DNA from: Staphylococcus sp. IVB6240
GTDB taxonomy: Bacteria > Bacillota > Bacilli > Staphylococcales > Staphylococcaceae
Assembly (NCBI RefSeq): GCF_025558425.1
Contig: NZ_CP094718.1
Coordinates: 558,001-622,000 of the forward strand
Length of the DNA: 64,000 nucleotides
Direction of reading: 5' to 3'
In this document: one piece after another, positions 1 through 8,672 of the stretch
How positions within the stretch are numbered: position 1 is the first letter of the stretch
Layout of the letters: the number at the start of each line of letters is the position of its first letter
Made by a program: the position numbers and the translations under genes
Notes under the pieces: model-generated
The model's database searches: none
Told to the model about the DNA's origin: nothing
What the model saw: only the letters and a program-made list of their open reading frames with translations

Positions 1-81
1 CATATGAAAAGGGCACACGTATAGAGACGAGGTGGCCTGATTTGCTACAATAGAATCAATAAGTTGAAAGGGGATTTGGCA

Positions 82-1548
82 ATGACAACAAAAAGAGAAA
101 AAGAGCAAGTTTATGTAATAGGGATTCCTGACCAATTCAATCAATATGTAACGAACGCAATCCCAGACGACACATTATCTGAAGCACTTCAAAAATTAAA
201 AAAACAAAAGTTTATTAAAAGTCATTTAGGTGCGGTTTCTGTTGTTCCAGTAACAGTAGATGATGTACAGCATAAATTTGTAACAGTAGGACTAGGGAAT
301 ATCAGTCATCAAGAACAACGTGACTATTTAAAAATTGGGGGTAATTTATTTCAATATCTTCAACAAGAACGTATCACTGAGATACAACTATATCCATACA
401 CATTTTTATCAAAATCAGTTGATTCACAATATGTCTTTCAAACAATGGGAATACAATATGAACAGGCAACATATGAATTTGATAGTTACCGATCTGACAA
501 AGTGGCACCATTTGAATTGAATATTGAATGGCTCTCTGCAGATGAAGAACATCAACAAGCATTTGATCAAGGACAAAAGCTTGGAAAGGCTATTAATTAT
601 GCGAGAACTTTAGGTAATATACCACCAAATATATTAACACCTGATTATTTAGCCACACTTGTTCAAGAGCATTTTGAAGGTACGAAAGTTCAAGTTGATG
701 TCAAAGATGAGTCAGCCATTCAACAAGAAGGATTTGGTTTAATTCATGCAGTCGGAAAAGGCTCTGTTAATCCACCACGCGTGATTACATTAAAATACGA
801 AGGAAATTCAGAGCAGGCAGATGATGTCATTGCATTAGTCGGTAAAGGGATTACTTATGATTCAGGTGGCTATTCAATCAAGTCAAAAACAGGCATGCCA
901 ACAATGAAATTTGATATGTGTGGTGCAGCGAATGTCATTGGTATGGTTGATGCGATTGCAAATTTGAAATTAAAAGTGAACATTGTTGCGGTAATTGCAG
1001 CAGCAGAAAATATGATTGATAACAATGCGATGAAACCGGATGATGTCTTTACAGCATTAAGTGGCGAAACAGTTGAGGTACCTAATACAGATGCAGAAGG
1101 ACGTCTTGTACTAGGAGATGCGTCATTTTATGCAAATCAATTCGCACCTAAGTTAATTATTGATTTTGCTACGCTGACAGGTGCGGCAGTTGTTGCTTTA
1201 GGAGAAGATAAAGCAGCAATATTCAATAAAAATGCGGATAAAGCACTACTACAAGCAATATTGGAAACAGCAAATCGCGTAGATGAAGCGGTATATGAAT
1301 TACCAATCACTGAAACAGAACGTCGAAATATTAAAGCATCAGATGTTGCTGATTTAACAAATCATGTGAATGCGCACGGCAAAGCATTATTTGCAGCAGC
1401 ATTTGTCACGCATTTTAGTGGAGAAACACCTCATTTACATGTCGATATCGCAGGACCAGCTACAACAACGAAATCATCTTATAAAGGACCTAAGGGACCA
1501 ACAGGATATATGATACCTACAATTGTTAATTGGTTGATGACACGATAA
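82..1548 (+). CDS. pepA: Leucyl aminopeptidase, M17 family
   Basis: Cytosolic dinuclear-metal aminopeptidase that removes N-terminal residues from peptides. The M17 signature NTDAEGRLVL lies at about residues 335-344, and the metal/lysine region GKGITYDSGGYSIK starts near residue 254, as expected for the C-terminal catalytic domain after a variable N-terminal domain. The product is 488 residues, normal for the family. An in-frame TTG at 64 lies upstream, but AAAGGGGAT just before position 76 is a good ribosome site for the ATG at 82, so I start there. A factor-independent terminator follows, so it appears to be a single-gene unit. Family assignment is seen directly; physiological substrates are not known from sequence. 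Confidence 0.93.
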   Translation: MTTKREKEQVYVIGIPDQFNQYVTNAIPDDTLSEALQKLKKQKFIKSHLGAVSVVPVTVDDVQHKFVTVGLGNISHQEQRDYLKIGGNLFQYLQQERITEIQLYPYTFLSKSVDSQYVFQTMGIQYEQATYEFDSYRSDKVAPFELNIEWLSADEEHQQAFDQGQKLGKAINYARTLGNIPPNILTPDYLATLVQEHFEGTKVQVDVKDESAIQQEGFGLIHAVGKGSVNPPRVITLKYEGNSEQADDVIALVGKGITYDSGGYSIKSKTGMPTMKFDMCGAANVIGMVDAIANLKLKVNIVAVIAAAENMIDNNAMKPDDVFTALSGETVEVPNTDAEGRLVLGDASFYANQFAPKLIIDFATLTGAAVVALGEDKAAIFNKNADKALLQAILETANRVDEAVYELPITETERRNIKASDVADLTNHVNAHGKALFAAAFVTHFSGETPHLHVDIAGPATTTKSSYKGPKGPTGYMIPTIVNWLMTR

Positions 1549-1574
1549 GATACAATTGAAATAAGAAGGATACG

Positions 1575-1627
1575 AAAGAGTGAGAACTGTCTTATGAAAA
1601 GGCATATACTCACTCTTTTTCTTTTTT
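1575..1627 (+). terminator. Intrinsic terminator after pepA
   Basis: Ten-base perfect arms AAAGAGTGAG (1575-1584) and CTCACTCTTT (1609-1618) are followed by a T-rich run. Confidence 0.85.
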
Positions 1628-1664
1628 GAACACAAATTATTTCATATGATTTAAAAAAGACATA

Positions 1665-1693
1665 TTGACTTAAGGAGTTACAATTGTTATATT
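1665..1693 (+). promoter_or_regulatory. Promoter of the antiporter-thioesterase pair
   Basis: TTGACT at 1665-1670 and TATATT at 1688-1693 are separated by 17 bases, close to the sigma-A consensus. It lies 48 bases before the antiporter start. Confidence 0.75.
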
Positions 1694-1740
1694 GTATACA
1701 CAATACTTTAACTTGGTAATGAACTAAAGGAGTGGGCGGA

Positions 1741-3054
1741 ATGAATGCTGTATTAATCGCAGTATTATTAATGATTGTTTTATGTTTATGTCGACTGAAT
1801 GTCGTCATTAGTTTATTTATAAGTGCACTAGTAGGGGGGATTATCTCAGGTTTATCACTTGAGAAAACAATCTCCGTATTCACATCAAATATCGTTGATG
1901 GTGCAGAAGTGGCATTAAGTTATGCTTTACTGGGTGGATTTGCGGCACTGATTTCATACAGTGGTATCACAGATTATCTTGTACAGAAGATTATTCGTGC
2001 TATTCGTGCAGAAGATACCAAAGTTTCTCGTATTAAAGTGAAAAGTGTCATCATTATTAGTTTACTCGTATTAAGTGTGATGAGTCAGAACGTGATCCCA
2101 GTGCATATAGCGTTTATTCCGATTGTCATCCCACCGTTACTTAGCTTATTTAATGAATTGAAAATGGACCGTCGTTTAATTGCGGTGATTATCGGCTTTG
2201 GTCTATGTTTCCCATATGTTTTACTACCATTTGGTTTTGGTCATATCTTCCAAGAGATTATTCAAAAAGGTTTTGAAAAAGCAAATCACCCCATTGAATT
2301 CTCAATGATTTGGAAGGCAATGATTATTCCGGCAAGTGGATATATTATTGGTTTAATACTGGCATTAATTTATTATCGCAAGCCACGAATATATAAGCCA
2401 ATTCAAATGAATGATGAAGTGAATCAAACAGAATTAAAACCATATGTACTAGTCGTAACTGTAGTTGCAATTTTAGCGACATTCATTGTTCAAACAGTGA
2501 CAGACTCTATGATATTTGGTGCATTAGCAGGTGTACTTGTATTCTTCTTATCAGGTGCATACACTTGGAGAAATTTAGATGATAAGTTTGTTGATGGTAT
2601 TAAAATTATGGCATACATTGGTGTTGTAATTTTAACTGCGAACGGATTTGCAGGCGTGATGAATGAAACAGGAGATGTGCAAAAGCTTGTTGAAGGACTT
2701 ACAACAATTGCAGGCGATAATAAGTTTATTAGCATCGTCCTTATGTATGTCATTGGCTTAATTGTCACATTAGGTATTGGTTCATCATTTGCGACAATTC
2801 CAATCATCTCAGCACTGTTTATTCCATTCGGTGAATCAATTGGCCTAAGCACAATGGCTTTAATTGCATTGATTGGTACAGCGAGCGCATTAGGTGACTC
2901 AGGATCTCCAGCAAGTGATTCAACACTTGGACCTACAGCAGGTTTAAACATTGATGGTCAACACGATCAAATTCGTGACACATGTGTACCGAACTTTGTA
3001 TTCTACAATATTCCACTTATCGTAATGGGAACAATTGCTGCACTTGTACTATAA
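1741..3054 (+). CDS. Na+/H+ antiporter, NhaC-like family
   Basis: Integral membrane protein of 437 residues with about eleven or twelve hydrophobic segments, beginning with a strongly hydrophobic N terminus (AVLIAVLLMIVLCL). It resembles the staphylococcal/Bacillus Na+/H+ antiporter family (YuiF/NhaC-like), including the C-terminal stretch ASALGDSGSPASDSTLGPTA. The likely role is exchange of Na+ or another ion, or an organic-acid ion pair, for protons. The ORF can open at GTG 1732, but AAAGGAG at 1726-1732 is placed for ATG 1741. The thioesterase gene follows after a short gap and probably shares its message. The ion specificity is inferred from the family only. Confidence 0.82.
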   Translation: MNAVLIAVLLMIVLCLCRLNVVISLFISALVGGIISGLSLEKTISVFTSNIVDGAEVALSYALLGGFAALISYSGITDYLVQKIIRAIRAEDTKVSRIKVKSVIIISLLVLSVMSQNVIPVHIAFIPIVIPPLLSLFNELKMDRRLIAVIIGFGLCFPYVLLPFGFGHIFQEIIQKGFEKANHPIEFSMIWKAMIIPASGYIIGLILALIYYRKPRIYKPIQMNDEVNQTELKPYVLVVTVVAILATFIVQTVTDSMIFGALAGVLVFFLSGAYTWRNLDDKFVDGIKIMAYIGVVILTANGFAGVMNETGDVQKLVEGLTTIAGDNKFISIVLMYVIGLIVTLGIGSSFATIPIISALFIPFGESIGLSTMALIALIGTASALGDSGSPASDSTLGPTAGLNIDGQHDQIRDTCVPNFVFYNIPLIVMGTIAALVL

Positions 3055-3079
3055 TACAAAGTGGAGGTAGGAATACGTC

Positions 3080-3457
3080 ATGACTAATTTAGTAGATTTA
3101 CTAGAAATGAAAGTCCTAGAACAACGAGACGGATTTTTGAAGATGTCCATGCCAGTGAAAGATCAAGTGAAACAGCCATTTGGTTATTTGCATGGTGGCG
3201 CAACAATGGCATTAGGCGAAACGGCTTGTTCTATGGGTTCAGCAAATCTTGTTGATACAACAAAAGAAATACCCGTTGGCTTAGAAATGCATACGAATCA
3301 TATTAAGTCAGCAACAGATGGATATATATACGCAGAAGCAACAATTCTTCATCAAGGGCGTAGTACACACGTTTGGGATATTCGAATCACAGATGATGAA
3401 GGACGTTTAATTAGTGTGATGCGTGGTACATTGATGATTAAGAAAATAACGAAATAA
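3080..3457 (+). CDS. Hotdog-fold thioesterase, PaaI/MenI-like
   Basis: Small 125-residue single-hotdog acyl-CoA thioesterase. The motif HGGATMALGETACS carries the conserved HGG and the catalytic acidic residue typical of PaaI/YdiI proteins. In bacteria this group includes 1,4-dihydroxy-2-naphthoyl-CoA hydrolase (MenI) of menaquinone synthesis, and the staphylococcal homologue is often annotated this way, but the sequence alone does not prove the substrate. GGAGG at 3063-3067 serves the ATG. It follows the antiporter gene by 25 bases and ends at a terminator, so it is the last gene of a two-gene unit. Confidence 0.85.
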   Translation: MTNLVDLLEMKVLEQRDGFLKMSMPVKDQVKQPFGYLHGGATMALGETACSMGSANLVDTTKEIPVGLEMHTNHIKSATDGYIYAEATILHQGRSTHVWDIRITDDEGRLISVMRGTLMIKKITK

Positions 3458-3464
3458 CAATAAT

Positions 3465-3500
3465 AAAAATGGAATGGCTAATGAGCTGTTCCATTTTTAT
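3465..3500 (+). terminator. Intrinsic terminator after the thioesterase gene
   Basis: Arms 3465-3479 and 3484-3498 pair over 15 bases (two mismatches or wobbles), with a tight four-base loop and flanking A and T runs, so it could act on both strands. Confidence 0.85.
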
Positions 3501-3528
3501 TTGCGTCTGTCATGTGTAATAGTTTGAA

Positions 3529-3595
3529 GGTGAAAGTCCGTTATAGGGTTAGTAGTAGGAACCGTTAGCGAAAGGCAATGTAAATGAATAATTAT
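3529..3595 (+). repeat. Group II intron-like 5' fragment, copy 1
   Basis: The stretch GGTGAAAGTCC followed by AGTAGGAACCGTTAGCGAAA resembles the conserved 5' domain I of some bacterial group II introns as I remember them. No reverse transcriptase/maturase ORF is present and the similarity stops quickly, so this would be a remnant. A second related copy lies at 5775. The rest of 3596-3806 is AT-rich with nothing I recognise. Confidence 0.45.
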
Positions 3596-3806
3596 CTTAG
3601 AAAGACATTAAAAGATAACACATCTCTACATCCAATGGAAGAATGTTTAAAGACATTCAATTTTTATGGTCCTTTTCAAATCTAAATATTCAGATTTGGT
3701 TACTTATTGAAGATATATCTAATCTCAGTTTAAATCTCATTCACTATAATTAGCTAACTTAACTTGAAATTCGCAAGTTCTCTCGTTAATTTAATTCCTA
3801 TTATTT

Positions 3807-5485
3807 TTATAAAGAACGCGGTGCTTGTATTCCTAATAACCTGAGACCTTCTTCTAAAACTATAGAAACTGCTTTTAATACAGATAATCTTGATTCCAAT
3901 AATGCATTTTCATTTAAAATTTTAGTCTTTCCATAATAGTTGTTAAAATGTCTAGAAAGTTGCAATAAATATTTTGATATTTCTGCGGGTGATTGTTTTA
4001 TCATTGCATTCTCTATTGTCTCTTCAAAAATCAATAAATCCTTAATTATTGTCCATAAATCTTCATTAATATTTGAAATTTCTATATTAGTTAAATTGAT
4101 TTTAGATTTTCTTAATATTGCATTAATCCTTGCATTAGTATACTGAATATATAAACATGTATTTCCTTCTGGCATTAACATATCTTCTAGGTTAAATTCA
4201 ATATCATTCTGACGTTCATGTTTTAAGTCATTGAAAATAACTGATCCTACGCCTATCTTTTCGGATATTTCATCAATATCTTCAGTATTTGGAGATTTTT
4301 CTAATATATTTTTTTTGGCGATATATACAGCCTCATCTAACACTTCTTCTAAAAAAATCACTTTCCCTTTCCTAGTTGACATTTTTTTGCCGTTCTTCAG
4401 AATCATTCCAAATGGTATGTGTTCAATATCTGTAGCCCATTCGGCTCCCATTAATCTTAATACTTCAATAAGTTGTTGAAAATGTAATCTTTGTTCATTC
4501 CCAACAAAATAATATGATTTGAAAAATTCATAATTATTTTTTCTGTATATAGCTGTAGCTAAGTCTCTAGTTATATATAAAGAGGATCCATTATTTTTTT
4601 GAATAAGTGCAGGTGGTAGGTTGTCTAATTTTACAATATTTGCTCCATTATCTTCTTGAAGTAAATTTTTATCTTTTAAAATATCGATAACTGATTGTAG
4701 TTTATCATTGTAAAAAGCTTCTCCATTATATGAATCAAAGGGACTCCTAGCCTATTATATATTTTATTGAATGAAGCTAAAGATACCTCTCTAAACCATT
4801 TCCATAATTCTATATACTCTTCTACACCTTGTTCTAACTTCAAAAAGGCTTCTCGTCCTTCTTCATTCAAGTGGTCATTCTTTTCTGCTTCTTCATGAAA
4901 TTTGACATATAATTTAAACAACTCTTGGATAGGGTTTTCTTTTACTAATTCTTCTTCTCCCCACATTGTATAAGCTACTATTAGTTTGCCAAACTATGTT
5001 CCCCAATCTCCTATGTGATTTATTTTAATAGGTTTATAATTTAATTTTTCTGCTATTAAAGATATTGAATTACCTATTACTGTAGATCTTAAATGTCCCA
5101 TAGAAAAAGGTTTAGCTATGTTTGGAGAAGATATATCCATTGTAATTACTTTCCCATCTCCTATATTTCTCGAGCCAAAGTTAGAGGATTTTTTTAATAC
5201 ATCATTTATAACTTTTATACCGAATAATTTAGGATCCAAAAATATATTTAAATATCCACTCTTACTTTCTAATTTAATAATTTTTTCATCATCTATTTCT
5301 AGTGATAGTTTATCTGCTATTTCTTGGGGACTTTTTTTTCTATATTTACTTAGCACAAAACATGGAAAGGACAAATCCCCTTGATTTTCATATTTAGGGT
5401 ATTCAATATAATCTAATATTTCTTCATTACTCAATTCAGAAATATGATTACTTAATATTTCGGAACATATTTTTTTCAAATGCAT
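3807..5485 (-). pseudogene. Second arginyl-tRNA synthetase-like gene, inactivated
   Basis: Translating the minus strand gives a near-complete class I arginyl-tRNA synthetase of about 559 codons: an N-terminal tRNA-contact domain, the HIGH-type region PFSMGHLRSTVIGN, HIGDWGT, the KMSTRKGK loop, and an anticodon-binding C-terminal domain ending GIQAPRSL. Two lesions break it. An amber TAG at 4994-4996 replaces what is normally Gln after HIGDWGT, and a single-base frameshift near 4738-4742 follows RLGVP. All three segments are otherwise in order, so decay looks recent. The DNA is visibly more AT-rich than its neighbours, suggesting transfer. Duplicate synthetases often protect against an inhibitor or analogue; that role here is inference. 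The housekeeping argS is not in this window. Confidence 0.88.
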
Positions 5486-5550
5486 ACATCTCCTTTTTAA
5501 AAAATTTAGAATTTTTGTTATTATTAGAATACGACAATTAATATTTCAGT

Positions 5551-5580
5551 ATTATATCATTAGATACAAAGACCATGCAA
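5551..5580 (-). promoter_or_regulatory. Promoter of the argS-like pseudogene
   Basis: On the minus strand TTGCAT (5580-5575) and TATAAT (5556-5551) are 18 bases apart, with TGA just before the -10. An AAAGGAG ribosome site precedes the ATG at 5485. The control region therefore looks intact although the gene is broken. Confidence 0.7.
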
Positions 5581-5774
5581 TTACGTCCTAAATATTTACT
5601 TTATAAACTCCTGAAAAATAGGAGATTCTGTTGTAAAGTTGGAAAATTATAGTTAATCACGATTTTTATATTGGTACTGTTCGCTTAACTAGAAGACATG
5701 TAACTAATTTCGTAGAATGGAGGAAATATTTATATTTTAAGAGATTTGCAGTTCTTTTTGTATTCATTCGGAAC

Positions 5775-5850
5775 GGTGAAAGTCCTTTACAAGTTTGGTA
5801 GTAAGAACTGTTAGTGAAAGACAAGGGTGTTTATTGTGAAGAGTAACAGG
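5775..5850 (+). repeat. Group II intron-like 5' fragment, copy 2
   Basis: Aligns with 3529-3595: GGTGAAAGTCC, then GGTAGTAAGAACTGTTAGTG and AAAGACAAGGGTG. No maturase ORF is attached. The argS-like pseudogene lies between the two copies. Identification as a group II intron relic is from memory of such leaders and needs a covariance search. Confidence 0.45.
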
Positions 5851-5860
5851 CATTGTAATA

Positions 5861-5928
5861 AAAAGATATTTTAAAATGTAATATGACAATCATAGTTATT
5901 TTTAGGGGGTGATACAATGTTGTATATA
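5861..5928 (+). repeat. Duplicated leader, copy 1 (truncated small gene)
   Basis: About 65 bases match 6849-6917, including a GTTATTTTTAGGGG ribosome-site region and the first codons ATG TTG TAT ATA. In this copy the reading frame hits TAG at once, and the sequence then runs into an arginase-like fragment. Confidence 0.7.
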
Positions 5929-5930
5929 TA

Positions 5931-6226
5931 GTAACTGATGATAATAAACTAATCGGTATTTTTTATAAAATTAATGATTTAGAACTAATTAGTAAAAACT
6001 TACACTTATACATAGATGTGAATTGTTTAGATCTACATGAATTTAACTCTTCTAGCTTTTACTTCCGTTTGGTTTAACTACGGATGATTTTTTAGATATT
6101 ATAAAAGGCTTAAAAGGTTACAATATAATTGGTATCTATATAATGGAATACAATCCACTATTAGATAAAGAGGGCAGAGATAAATATACTGTAATAAATA
6201 TTCTAAAAGAATGTATATATATATAA
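5931..6226 (+). pseudogene. Arginase/agmatinase-family C-terminal fragment
   Basis: One frame reads HLYIDVNCLDLHEF, resembling the arginase metal motif region (HFDIDVLNPNEF in the gene at 18889). After a one-base shift near 6063-6065 it continues PFGLTTDDFLDIIKGL and GIYIMEYNPLLDKEG, which matches the arginase C terminus. The N-terminal two thirds are missing, and the fragment starts directly after the truncated small-gene leader. It is dead: no start, a frameshift and altered metal ligands. It appears to be a remnant of a gene distinct from the arginase-like gene at 18889. Confidence 0.6.
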
Positions 6227-6256
6227 CATTTTAAAAATTTAAGGAGTGTATATCAT

Positions 6257-6790
6257 ATGAGTAAAGCTCTAGTAGTTTTAGATTTTCAAAAAGGTTTTGT
6301 AGAACAAGGTGATTTTCAAGAAAGAGTTGATAGAATAGAAAAAATGATTTCTCATTTTAAAGAAAATAAGAATGAAGTAATATTTATTAAACATATTGAT
6401 TATGATATTGAAAAGAGCCCTTTATTTTTACAAAGAAAGATAATATTGAGATAGTAGTAGATACAAAGAATAGTATTGTATTTGAAAAAAAGTGAGCCTA
6501 GTGCTTTTACTAGTAAAAATTTTAAAGAGTATATAAAAGAAAAAAATATAGACCATATATTTATAACTGGTTTCAATACGGAATACTGTTGTTTATTTAC
6601 TGCAATAAATGCATATCATGAAGATATTAAGGTGACATTTATTGAAGATGCCACAGCAACTGTAAATGATGAAGAAACCTATGAAATGAAAGGTTTAGAT
6701 ATCTATGATTTCATTGGAACGGTTTTAGATTGGTTAAACTGCATAGAGGTATTGTATTATGATGAATACAAAGATTTATATACAACGTGA
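6257..6790 (+). pseudogene. Isochorismatase-like cysteine hydrolase, frameshifted
   Basis: A cysteine hydrolase of the isochorismatase/nicotinamidase fold. The first part reads MSKALVVLDFQKGFVEQ with the catalytic Asp, a middle part in the +1 frame reads IEIVVDTKNSIVFEK, and the last part reads SEPSAFTSKNF and ITGFNTEYCCLFTAINAYH with the expected Lys and Cys positions. The middle is out of frame with both ends: one shift near 6432 in TTTTTACAAAGAAAG and a compensating shift in the A run at 6484-6491. The outer parts share a frame, but TAG codons at 6452 interrupt it. A strong site (AAGGAGTG) precedes the ATG. Either a pseudogene or two homopolymer base-calling errors. Confidence 0.75.
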
Positions 6791-6848
6791 TGAAGTGAGT
6801 AGTTTAATCAATAATATTTGTTTAGACACGAGGAACAGGAATTGGAAC

Positions 6849-6917
6849 AAAAAAGTTATGTTAACATGAAATATGACAGATTAGTTATTTTTAGGGGCTG
6901 ACACAATGTTGTATATA
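6849..6917 (+). repeat. Duplicated leader, copy 2
   Basis: Partner of 5861-5928; here it leads into an open small gene. Both copies include the region before the start codon and the first four codons. Confidence 0.7.
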
Positions 6918-7073
6918 AAAAGCAAGTTTCTTCTAATATTGGCGATTTTACTTTTTATTTCTATGTTTTATTTTAAAACTGAATTAAGGGATTCTATATT
7001 AAGACTCCTAGGCTATATTTTATCAGGGGTTTTAGCAGGGAAAGCTATTGGATATAAAGAAAAGGGTGAATAA
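6906..7073 (+). CDS. Small membrane protein, 55 residues, function unknown
   Basis: Open frame starting MLYIKSKFLLILAILLFISM and ending AIGYKEKGE. It has one clear N-terminal transmembrane segment, a short charged turn (KTELRDS) and a second, weaker hydrophobic stretch (LLGYILSGVLAG), then a basic tail. TTTTTAGGGG lies about eight bases before the ATG. It is followed immediately by a strong hairpin terminator that overlaps its end. I do not recognise a family. It is the only gene in the 3.5-8 kb patch without an obvious lesion, and its leader is duplicated 1 kb upstream. Confidence 0.5.
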   Translation: MLYIKSKFLLILAILLFISMFYFKTELRDSILRLLGYILSGVLAGKAIGYKEKGE

Positions 7074-7127
7074 CATTAAAGTGTACTTGAAGTAGGGGCC
7101 ACTTTAATGTTATTCATCCTTCTTTAT
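7062..7127 (+). terminator. Strong hairpin terminator after the 55-residue gene
   Basis: Arms 7062-7083 and 7100-7121 are complementary over about 22 bases with one or two mismatches, loop of 16 bases, followed by TCTTTATTT. Between 7128 and 7490 I see no gene. Confidence 0.75.
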
Positions 7128-7490
7128 TTCGGCTTTTCATAGCGAAGTGTAATCCGAAAGAAGTCGGACACAAACACTTGCACTGATGAACAGAAATACT
7201 ATATAAGGTTATGTGGAATGGACGCGTCTGCCTAACAAGATACAATCCAACACTACCCGAGTTCTAAATAGTAAATGGCGCAAGGATAATATGTTCATAT
7301 ACAACTATAAATAATTCGATATTGGAGTATTTGGATATGATCAATCACTTTATTATTCATGACAACTTTTGATGAGTTAATCGTTATTGGAATCAAAATG
7401 TCTGTTATGATATTACTAACTTAAACTTGGAATTTGCGTTTTTAGTTATTTTACTGAAGTGGGGTAATAAAATATGAGGAGTGGTCATAC

Positions 7491-7994
7491 ATGTTAGAAA
7501 CTGAACGATTATATTTGAGTGTACCGTCAGAAGCACATATAGAAACCATTTTCAAAGTTCATGCAGATCCTAGCACACAGCAATACAATCCAAGTGGACC
7601 AGTGAAAAAGATTGAAGATTTTAGAGAAACATATGAAGTATGGAAGAAGCACCACGACGCACATCAATTTGGTTATTAAATATTAATAGACAAATCAACA
7701 GATGAACCATTTGGTGTTTGCGGTTTACAATTTACAAAGCTTCAAGGGGAAACAGTTCTTAATATTTATTATCGCATTGCTACTGAAAAAACGAGAAAGG
7801 GATACGTAAAAGAAGCCATCACATGTATTATGGAGCATGTATTGATGCTAACTGAGAATCGATATAGAATGCTTATTTTAACAAAAGTGAATAACGTGCC
7901 ATCTATTAAGACAGCAGAGTCACTCGGATTTATATATGATCTATCATTAGACGATTATGAAGAAAAAGGGAATGTCTATTTTTTTAATAGATGA
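7491..7994 (+). pseudogene. GNAT-family acetyltransferase with a nonsense codon
   Basis: The frame opens MLETERLYLSVPSEAHIE, typical of RimJ/RimL-type GNAT N-acetyltransferases, after the ribosome site GAGGAGTGG. TAA at 7677-7679 stops it after HQFGY, but the same frame continues to 7992 with ILIDKSTDEPFGVCGLQF, RKGYVKEA (acetyl-CoA loop region) and NVPSIKTAESLGF. The full reading would be 167 codons, normal for the family. One base change explains the loss. A bidirectional terminator lies just after it. Confidence 0.8.
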
Positions 7995-8000
7995 GTATAT

Positions 8001-8036
8001 AAAAAGCGTACAATCACATGGACTGTACGCTTTTAA
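8001..8036. terminator. Bidirectional terminator between the GNAT gene and mnhG1
   Basis: AAAAGCGTACA (8002-8012) and TGTACGCTTTT (8024-8034) are perfect arms with A and T runs on either side, serving the converging transcripts. Confidence 0.9.
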
Positions 8037-8041
8037 CTATT

Positions 8042-8398
8042 TTAAAGTTTCATTCCTTTAAGGTCTTCTTTAACTTCATCCATTTTTAATCGTTTAGAAG
8101 CAGGCGTCTTTAGGTTATACGCTGCTTTCAATACCATGTGACTGGCAATAGGTCCCGTAATGAATACGAAAACAATACCAATTAATAGATGGAAGTTCAC
8201 ATAGCCTTCTTTACCGATAAAGTAAATAAATGTACCTGTGAGTAACAACATCGTACCAAGTGTTGCTGCTTTTCCTGCTGCGTGAGCACGTGAATAAACA
8301 TCATCTAAACGCAACATCCCGATTGCAGCAAGTGCACTGAATAGGGCGCCAGTGATAACTAAGATAAGACCGATACTAATCACGACTGTCTCTGTCAT
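8042..8398 (-). CDS. mnhG1: Mrp/Mnh Na+/H+ antiporter subunit G
   Basis: Last gene of the Mnh1 operon. The 118-residue membrane protein has three hydrophobic segments ([23 protein letters not shown], then [18 protein letters not shown], then [24 protein letters not shown]) and the PhaG/MnhG signature around [15 protein letters not shown]. It overlaps the 3' end of mnhF1 by 23 bases, implying translational coupling. It is a small structural subunit of the hetero-oligomeric complex in the cytoplasmic membrane. Confidence 0.93.
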   Translation of the reverse strand: MTETVVISIGLILVITGALFSALAAIGMLRLDDVYSRAHAAGKAATLGTMLLLTGTFIYFIGKEGYVNFHLLIGIVFVFITGPIASHMVLKAAYNLKTPASKRLKMDEVKEDLKGMKL

Positions 8399-8672
8399 AT
8401 TCGATCACCTCTCCCTTATCCATAAATTTAGCAAAAACAGCTGTACCTAAAAAGGCAAGAATCCCAATTAATAAAATGGCAACAATCATATAACGTGTTC
8501 CCAAAATGATGGAGAACAGCCCAATAACAGCCATTAACTGAATGCCAATTGCATCTAAAGCAACGACACGGTCAGGTAATGATGGACCTAAAATAACACG
8601 TACAAGAATCGCTAATATTGAGAGTACGACAATGACAAGCGCAATAATTATAAAAATATCATAGTTCATCAT
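8376..8672 (-). CDS. mnhF1: Mrp/Mnh Na+/H+ antiporter subunit F
   Basis: 98-residue, three-helix subunit containing [22 protein letters not shown], the core MnhF/MrpF motif. The open frame extends to 8723, but that would bury the start deep inside mnhE1. GAGG lies nine bases before the ATG at 8672, and the known S. aureus homologue is 97 residues, so I use 8672 (8669 is the adjacent alternative). Overlaps mnhE1 by 14 bases upstream and mnhG1 downstream. Confidence 0.92.
   Translation of the reverse strand: MMNYDIFIIIALVIVVLSILAILVRVILGPSLPDRVVALDAIGIQLMAVIGLFSIILGTRYMIVAILLIGILAFLGTAVFAKFMDKGEVIEYDRDSRD

Noticed and set aside
1479..1883. Minus-strand 134-codon open frame across the pepA/antiporter junction
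   Set aside because: It overlaps both coding ends, a terminator and a promoter; it is a shadow of the genes on the plus strand.
4994..4996. Programmed amber readthrough (or pyrrolysine) in the argS-like gene
   Set aside because: A separate frameshift downstream also breaks the gene, and staphylococci have no known pyrrolysine system, so simple decay is more likely.
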